A stretch of 64,000 nt of DNA, from contig NZ_CP102270.1 of assembly GCF_025148445.1 (NCBI RefSeq), positions 1,847,001 through 1,911,000 on the forward strand. Direction: 5' to 3'. Of the stretch, positions 9,606 to 16,680 are shown piece after piece. The position numbers and the translations under genes are program-made. The stretch comes from Eshraghiella crossota. Lineage in GTDB: Bacteria > Bacillota > Clostridia > Lachnospirales > Lachnospiraceae. The stretch's first letter is position 1, and every line of letters begins with the position of its first letter. The notes under the pieces were generated by a model. The model worked only from the letters and a program-made list of their open reading frames with translations. It made no database searches and was not told where the DNA came from.

Positions 9606-9690
9606 TGCAGACGGCGGGACTTGAACCCGCACCCAAGCAATATGGACTAGATCCTTAGTCTAGCGCGTATGCCAATTCCGCCACGTCTGC
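9606..9690 (-). tRNA. tRNA-Leu (anticodon AAG), copy 2
   Basis: Identical to copy 1 except for one compensated acceptor-stem pair (GCAGACG/CGTCTGC instead of GCAGTCG/CGACTGC). Same loop CTAAGGA and anticodon AAG. This is the promoter-proximal copy of the tandem pair. Confidence 0.95.
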
Positions 9691-9724
9691 TTAAATGTGT
9701 CGCCAATCACCAGCGACGTATTGT

Positions 9725-9753
9725 ATATTATCATATCAGGAATATAATTGCAA
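9725..9753 (-). promoter_or_regulatory. Promoter of the tRNA-Leu(AAG) pair
   Basis: Minus-strand -35 TTGCAA (9748-9753), 17-nt spacer, -10 TAATAT (9725-9730), about 35 nt before the first tRNA base. A small stem GTCGC/GCGAC lies in the leader (9697-9717). Confidence 0.75.
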
Positions 9754-9785
9754 GTATTTTTTAAAATTTATTTTTACCAAAAAGA

Positions 9786-9814
9786 TTGACATTAAAATTA
9801 AGCAATGCTAAAAT
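9786..9814 (+). promoter_or_regulatory. Promoter of tRNA-Leu(CAG)
   Basis: -35 TTGACA (9786-9791), 17-nt spacer, -10 TAAAAT (9809-9814), then the tRNA at 9828. A near-consensus housekeeping promoter facing away from the tRNA-Leu(AAG) pair. Confidence 0.85.
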
Positions 9815-9827
9815 AATATAGTTGTTT

Positions 9828-9911
9828 GCAGTCGTGGCGGAATTGGCATACGCGCATGATTCAGGTTCATGTCCGGGTTTCCGGGTGTGGGTTCAAGTCC
9901 CATCGACTGCA
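9828..9911 (+). tRNA. tRNA-Leu (anticodon CAG)
   Basis: Acceptor GCAGTCG/CGACTGC plus discriminator A, long variable arm, anticodon stem CATGA/TCATG with loop TTCAGGT giving anticodon CAG (reads CUG). The acceptor stem equals that of tRNA-Leu(AAG) copy 1 on the other strand, so the three genes probably share an ancestor. Confidence 0.95.
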
Positions 9912-9965
9912 CTGATAATTTTTGGCTCATGTACATACATGGGTCTTTTTTGTTGAAAGGATATT

Positions 9966-10406
9966 ATGGAAGCTTATTACGAAAAAATGCTGGCATTAGC
10001 TGAAACAATCGCCGTTAATGCTCATAAAAGTCAGTTGGATAAGGGCGGGCATCCTTATATCAATCATCCCCGTTTTGTATCTGCACACTGTACTTCTCCT
10101 GAATCCAGGATTGTAGGGATGCTTCATGATGTAGTGGAGGACACTGATGTAACTCTTGATGCACTCAGAGAATATGGCTTTAACGAAGATATTCTTATGG
10201 CACTTGACCTTGTAACAAAGAAAAAAGGTCCTGATTATGACGAAGATCTCTATTATGAAAAAATAAAAACAAATTCCATCGCAAGAGAAGTCAAACTTGC
10301 CGATTTAAAGCACAATTCGGATATATCAAGAATTCCACATCCCACCAAAAAGGATATACAGAAAATAGAATATTACAAATCAAGAATAGAATATCTTGAA
10401 AGTTAG
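9966..10406 (+). CDS. Small HD-domain protein, alarmone hydrolase (SAH/MESH1-like)
   Basis: A 146-residue protein made of one HD phosphohydrolase domain related to the N-terminal half of RelA/SpoT. Visible residues: KGGHPYINHP near 27-36, the metal-binding MLHDVVEDTDV near 52-62, and REVKLADLKHNSD near 109-121. It lacks a synthetase, TGS or ACT domain, so it should only hydrolyse (p)ppGpp or a related nucleotide; the exact substrate is not shown. It lies 54 nt after tRNA-Leu(CAG) on the same strand, with a GAAAGG site before ATG, and could be read from the tRNA promoter. A strong terminator follows. Confidence 0.85.
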   Translation: MEAYYEKMLALAETIAVNAHKSQLDKGGHPYINHPRFVSAHCTSPESRIVGMLHDVVEDTDVTLDALREYGFNEDILMALDLVTKKKGPDYDEDLYYEKIKTNSIAREVKLADLKHNSDISRIPHPTKKDIQKIEYYKSRIEYLES

Positions 10407-10427
10407 TCATACCAGAACTTACAATAC

Positions 10428-10470
10428 AAAAAGACCATATGTATCAAACCGTTACATATGGTCTTTTTTT
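10428..10470 (+). terminator. Bidirectional terminator after the HD-domain gene
   Basis: Stem AAAAAGACCATATGTA with its complement around a 9-nt loop, followed by a T7 run on the plus strand and a T5 run on the minus strand, so it can also end the convergent surface-protein transcript. Confidence 0.9.
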
Positions 10471-10552
10471 CAAGACTGTTTTGCAGCCATTTTTTTCTAC
10501 GGGGGATAATCCCCCGTATATTGTAACATATATATCCTTACGATCAAATCGA

Positions 10553-13500
10553 CTAAATATCCTGTTCTTTTTTTCTGCCCATTATTACTGCAAGAGTTGC
10601 TGCACTAAGTCCAAGAATTGCAATATAAAGTGTCATATTGCCATCACCTGTTGCTACGTCTTCATCAGCTTCTACTTCCGGTTTTCTTACAGGTCTTACA
10701 GATGGCTTATTATCATCTGTTGCTTTATTACCAGGGTTGATTTCAGGAACTATATCCTCATCACCTTCCACCTCCGGAATTCTGTTTAATCTTTCTGTAT
10801 ATGTTGCAGTATAATCAACATTTTCTTTTACTGATGTTACTTCTTTATCCCAGCCTGCAAATGTGTATGTGTATGTCTCATCTGCTGCCTTTACAGGATC
10901 GGCCGGTACTGCTACGTCATCTCCGTAATGATAGGTTGCTTCTGTTATTACGCTTCCGTCTTCATTAAGGAATCTTACTGTATAGTCAATATATGATGAT
11001 TCATATACTGCTTTGTAATCTGTATTTCCTTTTACTGATGTTACTTCTTTATCCCAGCCTGCAAATGTGTAATTATATGTCTCATCTGCTGCCTTTACAG
11101 GATTGACCGGTATCACTACGTCATCTCCGTAATGATAGGTTGCTTCTGTTATTACACTTCCGTCTTCATTAAGGAATCTTACTGTATATTCAATATATGA
11201 TGATTCATATACCGCTTTGTAATCTGCATTTCCTTTTACTGATGTTACTTCTTTATCCCAGCCCGCAAATGTATATGTGTATGTCTCATCTGCTGCCTTT
11301 GCAGGATTGGCCGGTATCACTACATCTTCTCCGTAATGATAGGTTGCTTTCAAAATTACTGTTCCATCTTCATCAAGGAATCTTACGATATACTTATTGT
11401 ATTCATCTGTATATACTGCGGTATAATCAACATTCCCTTTTACTGATGTTACTTCTTTATCCCAGCCTGCAAATTTGTATGTGTATGTCTCATCTGCTGC
11501 CTTTACAGGATTAGCCGGTACTGCTACATCTTCTCCGTAATGATAGGTTGTTTCTGTTATTACACTTCCGTCTTCATTAAGGAATCTTACGATATACTTA
11601 TTGTATTCATCTGTATATACTGCGGTATAATCAACATTTTCTTTTACTGATGTTATTTCTTTATCCCAGCCTGCAAATGTATATGTGTATGTATCATCTG
11701 CTGCCTTTGCAGGATCGGCCGGTATCACTACGTCATCTCCGTAATGATAGGTTGCTTCTGTTATTACACTTCCGTCTTCATTAAGGAATCTTACTGTATA
11801 GTCAATATATGATGGTTCATATACCGCTTTATATACAACATCGCTTACAGCTTCCGTTGAGATTTCTTTATCCCAGCCCGCAAATGTGTAATTATAAGTC
11901 TCGTCACTTTCCCTGACCGGATTAGAAGGAATTACAATCTTCTCATTGGCATTATATATTCTTTCTGAAATAATGCTGTCATCATAATCTACAAACTTAA
12001 CCGTATAATCCTTTAAATTTCCCCCGTCTACATGCCAGCCGTCTACTTCACGTTTAAGAACATACCAGCAATCAACCGCATCTTCTTTAACTCCTGCTTT
12101 TTCTGCTGTAAGACTTACAAAAGACTTTACAAATTCTTCATTATTATTACCGTAAATAGTATCTGATTTACCTTTTATATAAGCTTCTTCAAGCATTGAT
12201 ATTATATTTTCATATCCGGTAAAATCATTTGTTACAGTAATTGTTGAACCAAGCTTTGTAAAATACTTTGGCTCACGTCCTGTGATGTATTCGTAATCAA
12301 ACAGATCTTTTCTTGACGATACTTCGATATTGTATTTATAGAATGCAATCCTAATTGATTTATCAAATACTGCTTTATATGTTGCATCTCCTGTACATAC
12401 ATCGCTTACTTCCTTATCCCAGCCTGCAAACGTATGCTCATAAATATCTTTGTTTCCGGGATACTTTGGATTGCCCGGTTTAACAATCTTATCACCATAT
12501 TTTAAATTCTGTTCTGAAATTACTTCCCCATTACTGTTTACGAATTTTACCGTATATTTAATATCCATTACATCATAAAGTGCTGTATACACAACATCTT
12601 TTGTAACTTTTTCAAATGCCTTATCCCAACCTTTGAATTCATATCTTTTGCCATCAATTTCATAATCTGAAGCTGCTTCCGGCGCCCCACTTCTGACATC
12701 TTCAGCCGATGTCAGAGCATCAAATATCTTTTCAGTCTCTTTGCCGTTTACGGAATATATAACTTTGTACTTTTTCTTTACGGCTTCGTATGTTGCCTTA
12801 TACTCTGCATTGCCTTTACATACAGTGCTTACTTCAGGACTCCATGCTGCACCTGTATATTCAAATTCAACATTGTCCGCCTTTTCAGGTACATCAGGCA
12901 CCGTAATTGTATCATTATATGAATAGTTATGTTCTGATAACACCTCTCCGTTTTCATATAAAAACTTAACTGTATACTGTTTTACTTCCTCAGTAAATGA
13001 CGCATATACTGTTTTATCTGACTTAACATTAGTTAAATCTGCTGGATTATCATTTACGTCAACCCATCCGTTAAAAGTATATGAAGCATACTCAGTTTCA
13101 GCTTTTACAGGTGTAGCGCCATTGTACCTTGCACTCTGTCCATCAATAACGCTGATTGTTTCAATAACTTCTGTTCCATTTACAAACTTAACGGTATGTC
13201 TTGTGACATTCTGTTTGTTTTCAAGTTCAAAAGCAATGCCTCCATCATCTAATACATAATGGCAGCTGTTTTCCTTATCATAGAATGTCATTTTATCAGT
13301 AAAAACAACTGTGACAGATTTGCCATTAACTGTGAATGTTACAGGATATGACATTGTATAATATATTGGGTCATTTTTTGAACCAATATAAAAGTCATTA
13401 CCAAATAAAACCGCGTCACTGCCATCAATTAATTTTCTGTTGTTAATTTTGATATTAACTTTTTCTCCATCACCATACGCTGCGGTAACAGTTATTTTAT

Positions 13501-13951
13501 TCATATCAAAACTTTTTTTGTTCGTCTTAACTGTTCCTACCAATTTCCCATTATCGTACAGTTCAAACTGATTATTAACAGAAACGTAAAGGTGATCCGC
13601 TTTTATACCCTTTGCTCTTGAAACATTAACAACATACGTTTTAGTTTTTTTCCCATTATTTACAACAACTGTTGTGCTGCCACGTTTCAATCCTTCGACT
13701 ACAAGCTTTTTTTCTCCTATAATGTTAGTATGGATACTTGCTTTTGCAACCTTAGGATTGCTGTTAGATTCAACCTTCCATTTACTCCAATCAAATGTTA
13801 CACTATCCTTTTCTCCCTCTTCAACAGTTATTACATTATTCTCTGCTGCAAGAGTTTTTCTTGAAAATCCTGAAAATACTGTAGTAACTGTAAGTGCCAC
13901 AGCAAGAATCATACTAAGCACACGTCCTAATACATTCATCTTTGTTTTCAT
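10553..13951 (-). CDS. Cell-surface protein with InlB-type (Listeria-Bacteroides) repeats
   Basis: A 1132-residue secreted protein of unknown ligand. The N-terminus is a signal peptide (basic MKTKMNVLGR, hydrophobic core, cleavage near LAA). Residues about 35-240 look like cadherin/bacterial-Ig-like material. From about 240 onward come about ten copies of the roughly 70-residue InlB B-repeat module, each ending in a FAGWDKE motif and an aromatic YTAVY-type strand. The last five copies (68 residues each) are nearly identical. The C-terminus has an acidic/proline linker, a short ATGDGN motif, one membrane helix and RKKEQ. No LPXTG is present; ATGD resembles variant sortase signals, but anchoring may be by the helix alone. 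GGAGC precedes the start. Confidence 0.85.
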   Translation of the reverse strand: MKTKMNVLGRVLSMILAVALTVTTVFSGFSRKTLAAENNVITVEEGEKDSVTFDWSKWKVESNSNPKVAKASIHTNIIGEKKLVVEGLKRGSTTVVVNNGKKTKTYVVNVSRAKGIKADHLYVSVNNQFELYDNGKLVGTVKTNKKSFDMNKITVTAAYGDGEKVNIKINNRKLIDGSDAVLFGNDFYIGSKNDPIYYTMSYPVTFTVNGKSVTVVFTDKMTFYDKENSCHYVLDDGGIAFELENKQNVTRHTVKFVNGTEVIETISVIDGQSARYNGATPVKAETEYASYTFNGWVDVNDNPADLTNVKSDKTVYASFTEEVKQYTVKFLYENGEVLSEHNYSYNDTITVPDVPEKADNVEFEYTGAAWSPEVSTVCKGNAEYKATYEAVKKKYKVIYSVNGKETEKIFDALTSAEDVRSGAPEAASDYEIDGKRYEFKGWDKAFEKVTKDVVYTALYDVMDIKYTVKFVNSNGEVISEQNLKYGDKIVKPGNPKYPGNKDIYEHTFAGWDKEVSDVCTGDATYKAVFDKSIRIAFYKYNIEVSSRKDLFDYEYITGREPKYFTKLGSTITVTNDFTGYENIISMLEEAYIKGKSDTIYGNNNEEFVKSFVSLTAEKAGVKEDAVDCWYVLKREVDGWHVDGGNLKDYTVKFVDYDDSIISERIYNANEKIVIPSNPVRESDETYNYTFAGWDKEISTEAVSDVVYKAVYEPSYIDYTVRFLNEDGSVITEATYHYGDDVVIPADPAKAADDTYTYTFAGWDKEITSVKENVDYTAVYTDEYNKYIVRFLNEDGSVITETTYHYGEDVAVPANPVKAADETYTYKFAGWDKEVTSVKGNVDYTAVYTDEYNKYIVRFLDEDGTVILKATYHYGEDVVIPANPAKAADETYTYTFAGWDKEVTSVKGNADYKAVYESSYIEYTVRFLNEDGSVITEATYHYGDDVVIPVNPVKAADETYNYTFAGWDKEVTSVKGNTDYKAVYESSYIDYTVRFLNEDGSVITEATYHYGDDVAVPADPVKAADETYTYTFAGWDKEVTSVKENVDYTATYTERLNRIPEVEGDEDIVPEINPGNKATDDNKPSVRPVRKPEVEADEDVATGDGNMTLYIAILGLSAATLAVIMGRKKEQDI
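10781..11800 (-). repeat. Five tandem 204-bp repeats in the surface-protein gene
   Basis: Five consecutive units of exactly 204 bp (68 codons). The gaatctta landmark recurs near 10970, 11174, 11378, 11582 and 11788. Units differ at few positions, and neighbouring units share variants (DEYNK or SSYI linkers), which points to recent unequal crossing-over or gene conversion. Confidence 0.9.
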
Positions 13952-14198
13952 TTTTCTGCTCCTTTTCCTGTTTTTCCATATGATGCCATATTATCACACC
14001 CATTTTTTTCATTCTCCCCCCTGATTGGGGGGAATTGGGCAAAGCAGATATATTTAATTATATTGAAGGGAATGTGCCGTTAAGAATAAAAAACGGCTTT
14101 AGAAAATTTAATTTTATTTTATTTAGTTTATAAGTTTTTTATATTTATTTCACAGTTTAGACTTATTTTCACGTTACAATACATATTGTACCAAACCA
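13952..14198 (-). other. Long leader of the surface-protein gene with a GC-rich hairpin
   Basis: Together with the terminator at 14199-14259 this makes a 317-nt gene-free stretch. On the minus strand it holds AT-rich DNA that could carry the promoter (no convincing -35/-10 pair chosen), then a hairpin of six C-G pairs with loop TGATT (14012-14034) about 65 nt before the start codon, then the ribosome site AAAAGGAGC. No small ORF with a good start signal was seen. Confidence 0.5.
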
Positions 14199-14259
14199 AA
14201 AGAAAAGGCTATATCCTTTTTCTTCATTCCTATCCGGGCACCTCTTAACCGAGGTGCCC
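14199..14259 (-). terminator. Tandem hairpins after the ABC-F gene
   Basis: First hairpin GGGCACCTC/GAGGTGCCC (14236-14259), 9 perfect pairs with a 6-nt loop, 10 nt after the ABC-F stop. A second AAGAAAAAGG/CCTTTTCTTTT hairpin (14199-14224) has a U-rich 3' arm on the minus strand. Confidence 0.65.
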
Positions 14260-14268
14260 CTCCTATTT

Positions 14269-16074
14269 TTACCGGTTCTTTATCTGTTCATCCAGTTCGG
14301 TAAGATATTCCCAACGTTCCATTTTATATTCAAGTTCTTCATTGAGTTTATTTTTTTCACAGTCAAGTTCATTGAGTTTTACGAAATCATTGGAATTTTT
14401 TACCATAAGATTATCAATTTCCGTAATCCGTGCTTCTATTTTTCCGATATCATCTTCAATATGCTCAAATTCCTTTTGTTCCGCATAAGTAAATTTAAGT
14501 TTTTCCTGCTTAACTTTTTTTCCGGTATTCTTCGGTATCCCGGACTCTGCTTTTACAGGTTCTTTGTCAAATTCAGCAACCAGCTCATAATCCGAGTATC
14601 CGCCCTCATACTGTCTTAACCTGCCATTTTCAAATGCAAAAATTCTTCGTACCACTCTGTCAAGAAAATATCTGTCATGGCTGACAGTTATTACTATTCC
14701 GTCAAAAGAATCCAGGTAATCTTCAAGAATAGTCAGCGTCTTTATGTCAAGATCATTGGTCGGCTCGTCAAGAATCAATACATTAGGTGCCTCCATAAGA
14801 ACCCTTAACAGATTCAGGCGTCTTTTTTCACCACCTGAAAGTTTTTTTATAAGGGAATACTGTTCTCTCGGAGGAAAAAGGAATTTGTCAAGCATCTGGG
14901 ATGCAGAAAGTGAGCCATCCCGCGTCTTAACATACTCTGCAGTATTTTTGATATAATCAATCACCCTGATTTCAGGGTCCATAAAGCTTATCCCATCTTC
15001 CTTACGTGTAGATATTTCCTGTGCATAATATCCGATTTTTACTGTCTGGCCGATAACTATTTCCCCTTCGTCAGGTTCAACAATCCCCATAATAAGCTTT
15101 AACAGAGTTGTCTTTCCACAACCGTTAGGACCTACAATACCTATGCGGTCATTTTTAAGAAAAATATAACTAAAATCATTAATAATATGCCTGTCGCCGT
15201 AGGCTTTGCTAAGATTATTAATTTCCACAGTGGTTCTTCCAAGCCTTGTGGATATGGAACTTAATTCTATTTCCGAATCCTGTTCAGGACGTTTTCTGTT
15301 TTTAAGCTCCTCATAACGCATGAGTCTGGCTTTCTGCTTGGTGCTTCTCGCCTTTGCTCCACGCATTACCCATTTAAGCTCGTTTCTTAAAAGGTTGGCT
15401 TTCTTGCTGTCCGTTGAAACAGCCATTTCCTCTCTTTCGGCTTTAAGCTCAAGAAATCCCGAATAATTGGTATTATAGCTGTATATTTTTCCTTTATCCA
15501 ACTCCACTATTCTGTCAGAAACGCTGTCCAGAAAATATCTGTCATGCGTAACCATAATTACCGATTTTTTATAATCCTTGAGATAATTTTCAAGCCATGT
15601 TGACATCTCATTGTCAAGATGGTTGGTAGGCTCGTCAAGAATCAGTATATCCGCACCGGATAATAAAGTCCTGACTAATGCTATTTTTTTACGCTGTCCT
15701 CCTGACATATGGCAGGTCAGCTCATCATAATCCGTTAGTCCAAAAGTCTGAAGCATGGCCTTTGCCTCTGCCTCCACCGCAAACATATCCTCATCCTTTG
15801 GTACATCTGTCATTACATAATGTATAACTGTCTCATTATCATCAAATGACGGATGTTGTGAAAGCATTTCAATAATAACTTTATTGGCTATGGTAACTTT
15901 GCCCTCATCAGGTACAATATTTCCTGCTATTATATTAAGAAGCGTTGATTTTCCCGTTCCGTTAATACCTATAATTCCTACTTTTTCACCTTCCTCAAGG
16001 GAAAATGAGGTATCATCAAACAATTTTCTTTCCGAATAAGAATGTGTCAGATTCTCTATAGTTAAAATATTCAT
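14269..16074 (-). CDS. ABC-F family ATPase, Uup-like
   Basis: Cytoplasmic ABC-F protein, 601 residues, with two ATPase domains and no membrane segments; this family acts on ribosomes. First cassette: Walker A GINGTGKST near 36-44, signature MSGGQ near 123 and Walker B ILILDEPTNHLD. A linker with basic residues (RSTKQKARL) follows. Second cassette: GPNGCGKTT near 318, LSGGEKRR near 415 and LILDEPTNDLD. A C-terminal coiled coil of about 70 residues matches the Uup-type DNA/ribosome-binding tail. It is 4 nt downstream of the Mrr-like gene and probably co-transcribed with it. A resistance role cannot be excluded but the tail favours Uup. Confidence 0.88.
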   Translation of the reverse strand: MNILTIENLTHSYSERKLFDDTSFSLEEGEKVGIIGINGTGKSTLLNIIAGNIVPDEGKVTIANKVIIEMLSQHPSFDDNETVIHYVMTDVPKDEDMFAVEAEAKAMLQTFGLTDYDELTCHMSGGQRKKIALVRTLLSGADILILDEPTNHLDNEMSTWLENYLKDYKKSVIMVTHDRYFLDSVSDRIVELDKGKIYSYNTNYSGFLELKAEREEMAVSTDSKKANLLRNELKWVMRGAKARSTKQKARLMRYEELKNRKRPEQDSEIELSSISTRLGRTTVEINNLSKAYGDRHIINDFSYIFLKNDRIGIVGPNGCGKTTLLKLIMGIVEPDEGEIVIGQTVKIGYYAQEISTRKEDGISFMDPEIRVIDYIKNTAEYVKTRDGSLSASQMLDKFLFPPREQYSLIKKLSGGEKRRLNLLRVLMEAPNVLILDEPTNDLDIKTLTILEDYLDSFDGIVITVSHDRYFLDRVVRRIFAFENGRLRQYEGGYSDYELVAEFDKEPVKAESGIPKNTGKKVKQEKLKFTYAEQKEFEHIEDDIGKIEARITEIDNLMVKNSNDFVKLNELDCEKNKLNEELEYKMERWEYLTELDEQIKNR

Positions 16075-16078
16075 ACAT

Positions 16079-16534
16079 TTATTTTATTATGAGAAAATAT
16101 GCCGCAATAGCCGCAATTGCCACTACTGCTATGATAATTCCTGTCAATAAACCCTTTCCTGATTTAGTTTCTTCCTGAACATCTTCCACAATGTTTTCTT
16201 TAATTCCGATACTCATTCTGTCAAGAGTATTCCGGTCCCACAAAAGCACTCCGGCTTCATCACCAAGTTTCTTTGCCCCTGATATAAAAGAACTATTGGT
16301 TATAAATGCACGGGCATCATGAGACATGTCTTTTGTTCCATCCACAAATTCCTTCATAGCTGCCGTTCCGACTGCGTCTATATCATACTGACATTTAAAG
16401 CAGTATTTTTTATCATCTTTTACCGCCGTTATATCATAAGGTTTTCCTGTATGCATCTCAACTTTGTCATAATTAAGGGCTGTAAGCATCTTAGCTATTA
16501 ATGGTAAAAAATTGTCTTTGTCTCTGATTATCAT
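16079..16534 (-). CDS. Membrane-tethered Mrr/restriction-endonuclease-like domain protein
   Basis: A 151-residue protein with an N-terminal Mrr-type PD-(D/E)XK fold (residues about 5-110) and one C-terminal membrane helix (about 128-148). The fold is suggested by NYDKVEMHTGKPYDITAVKDDKKY followed by the strand FKCQYD and by RAFITNSSFISGAKKLGDEAGVLLWD, which matches the family's VITN..FT..A..LA...GV.LWD pattern. The usual QXK catalytic strand reads KCQ here, so the key lysine seems displaced and activity is doubtful. The domain would face the cytoplasm. It precedes the Uup-like gene by 4 nt. Function unknown. Confidence 0.7.
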   Translation of the reverse strand: MIIRDKDNFLPLIAKMLTALNYDKVEMHTGKPYDITAVKDDKKYCFKCQYDIDAVGTAAMKEFVDGTKDMSHDARAFITNSSFISGAKKLGDEAGVLLWDRNTLDRMSIGIKENIVEDVQEETKSGKGLLTGIIIAVVAIAAIAAYFLIIK

Positions 16535-16623
16535 AAAATATTGTTACCTCCGTATTTTTCGACTTAATATGTGACATTATAACATATTTTTATTTTTGAC
16601 GTATAGGTTTATTGTAGAATTTC

Positions 16624-16652
16624 TTGACTATATTGCCAACTCAATGTAGTAT
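16624..16652 (+). promoter_or_regulatory. Probable promoter of the cyclic-nucleotide-domain gene
   Basis: -35 TTGACT (16624-16629), 17-nt spacer, -10 TAGTAT (16647-16652), 28 nt before the start codon; a TTTAGAGG ribosome site follows. Confidence 0.55.
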
Positions 16653-16680
16653 TTTATTATAATACATTTAGAGGTTTCTT

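Noticed and set aside
9508-9690. tRNA-Leu anticodon first read as UAA
   Set aside because: Stem CTAGA/TCTAG fixes the loop as CTAAGGA; with U33 in place the anticodon must be AAG.
10499-10517. ACGGGGGAT/ATCCCCCGT hairpin as terminator of the surface-protein gene
   Set aside because: No T-run follows on the minus strand; the hairpin at 10428-10470 with T-runs on both sides is the better terminator.
11197-11514. Plus-strand ORF opposite the surface-protein repeats
   Set aside because: Its sequence simply mirrors the repeat units on the other strand and has no ribosome site.
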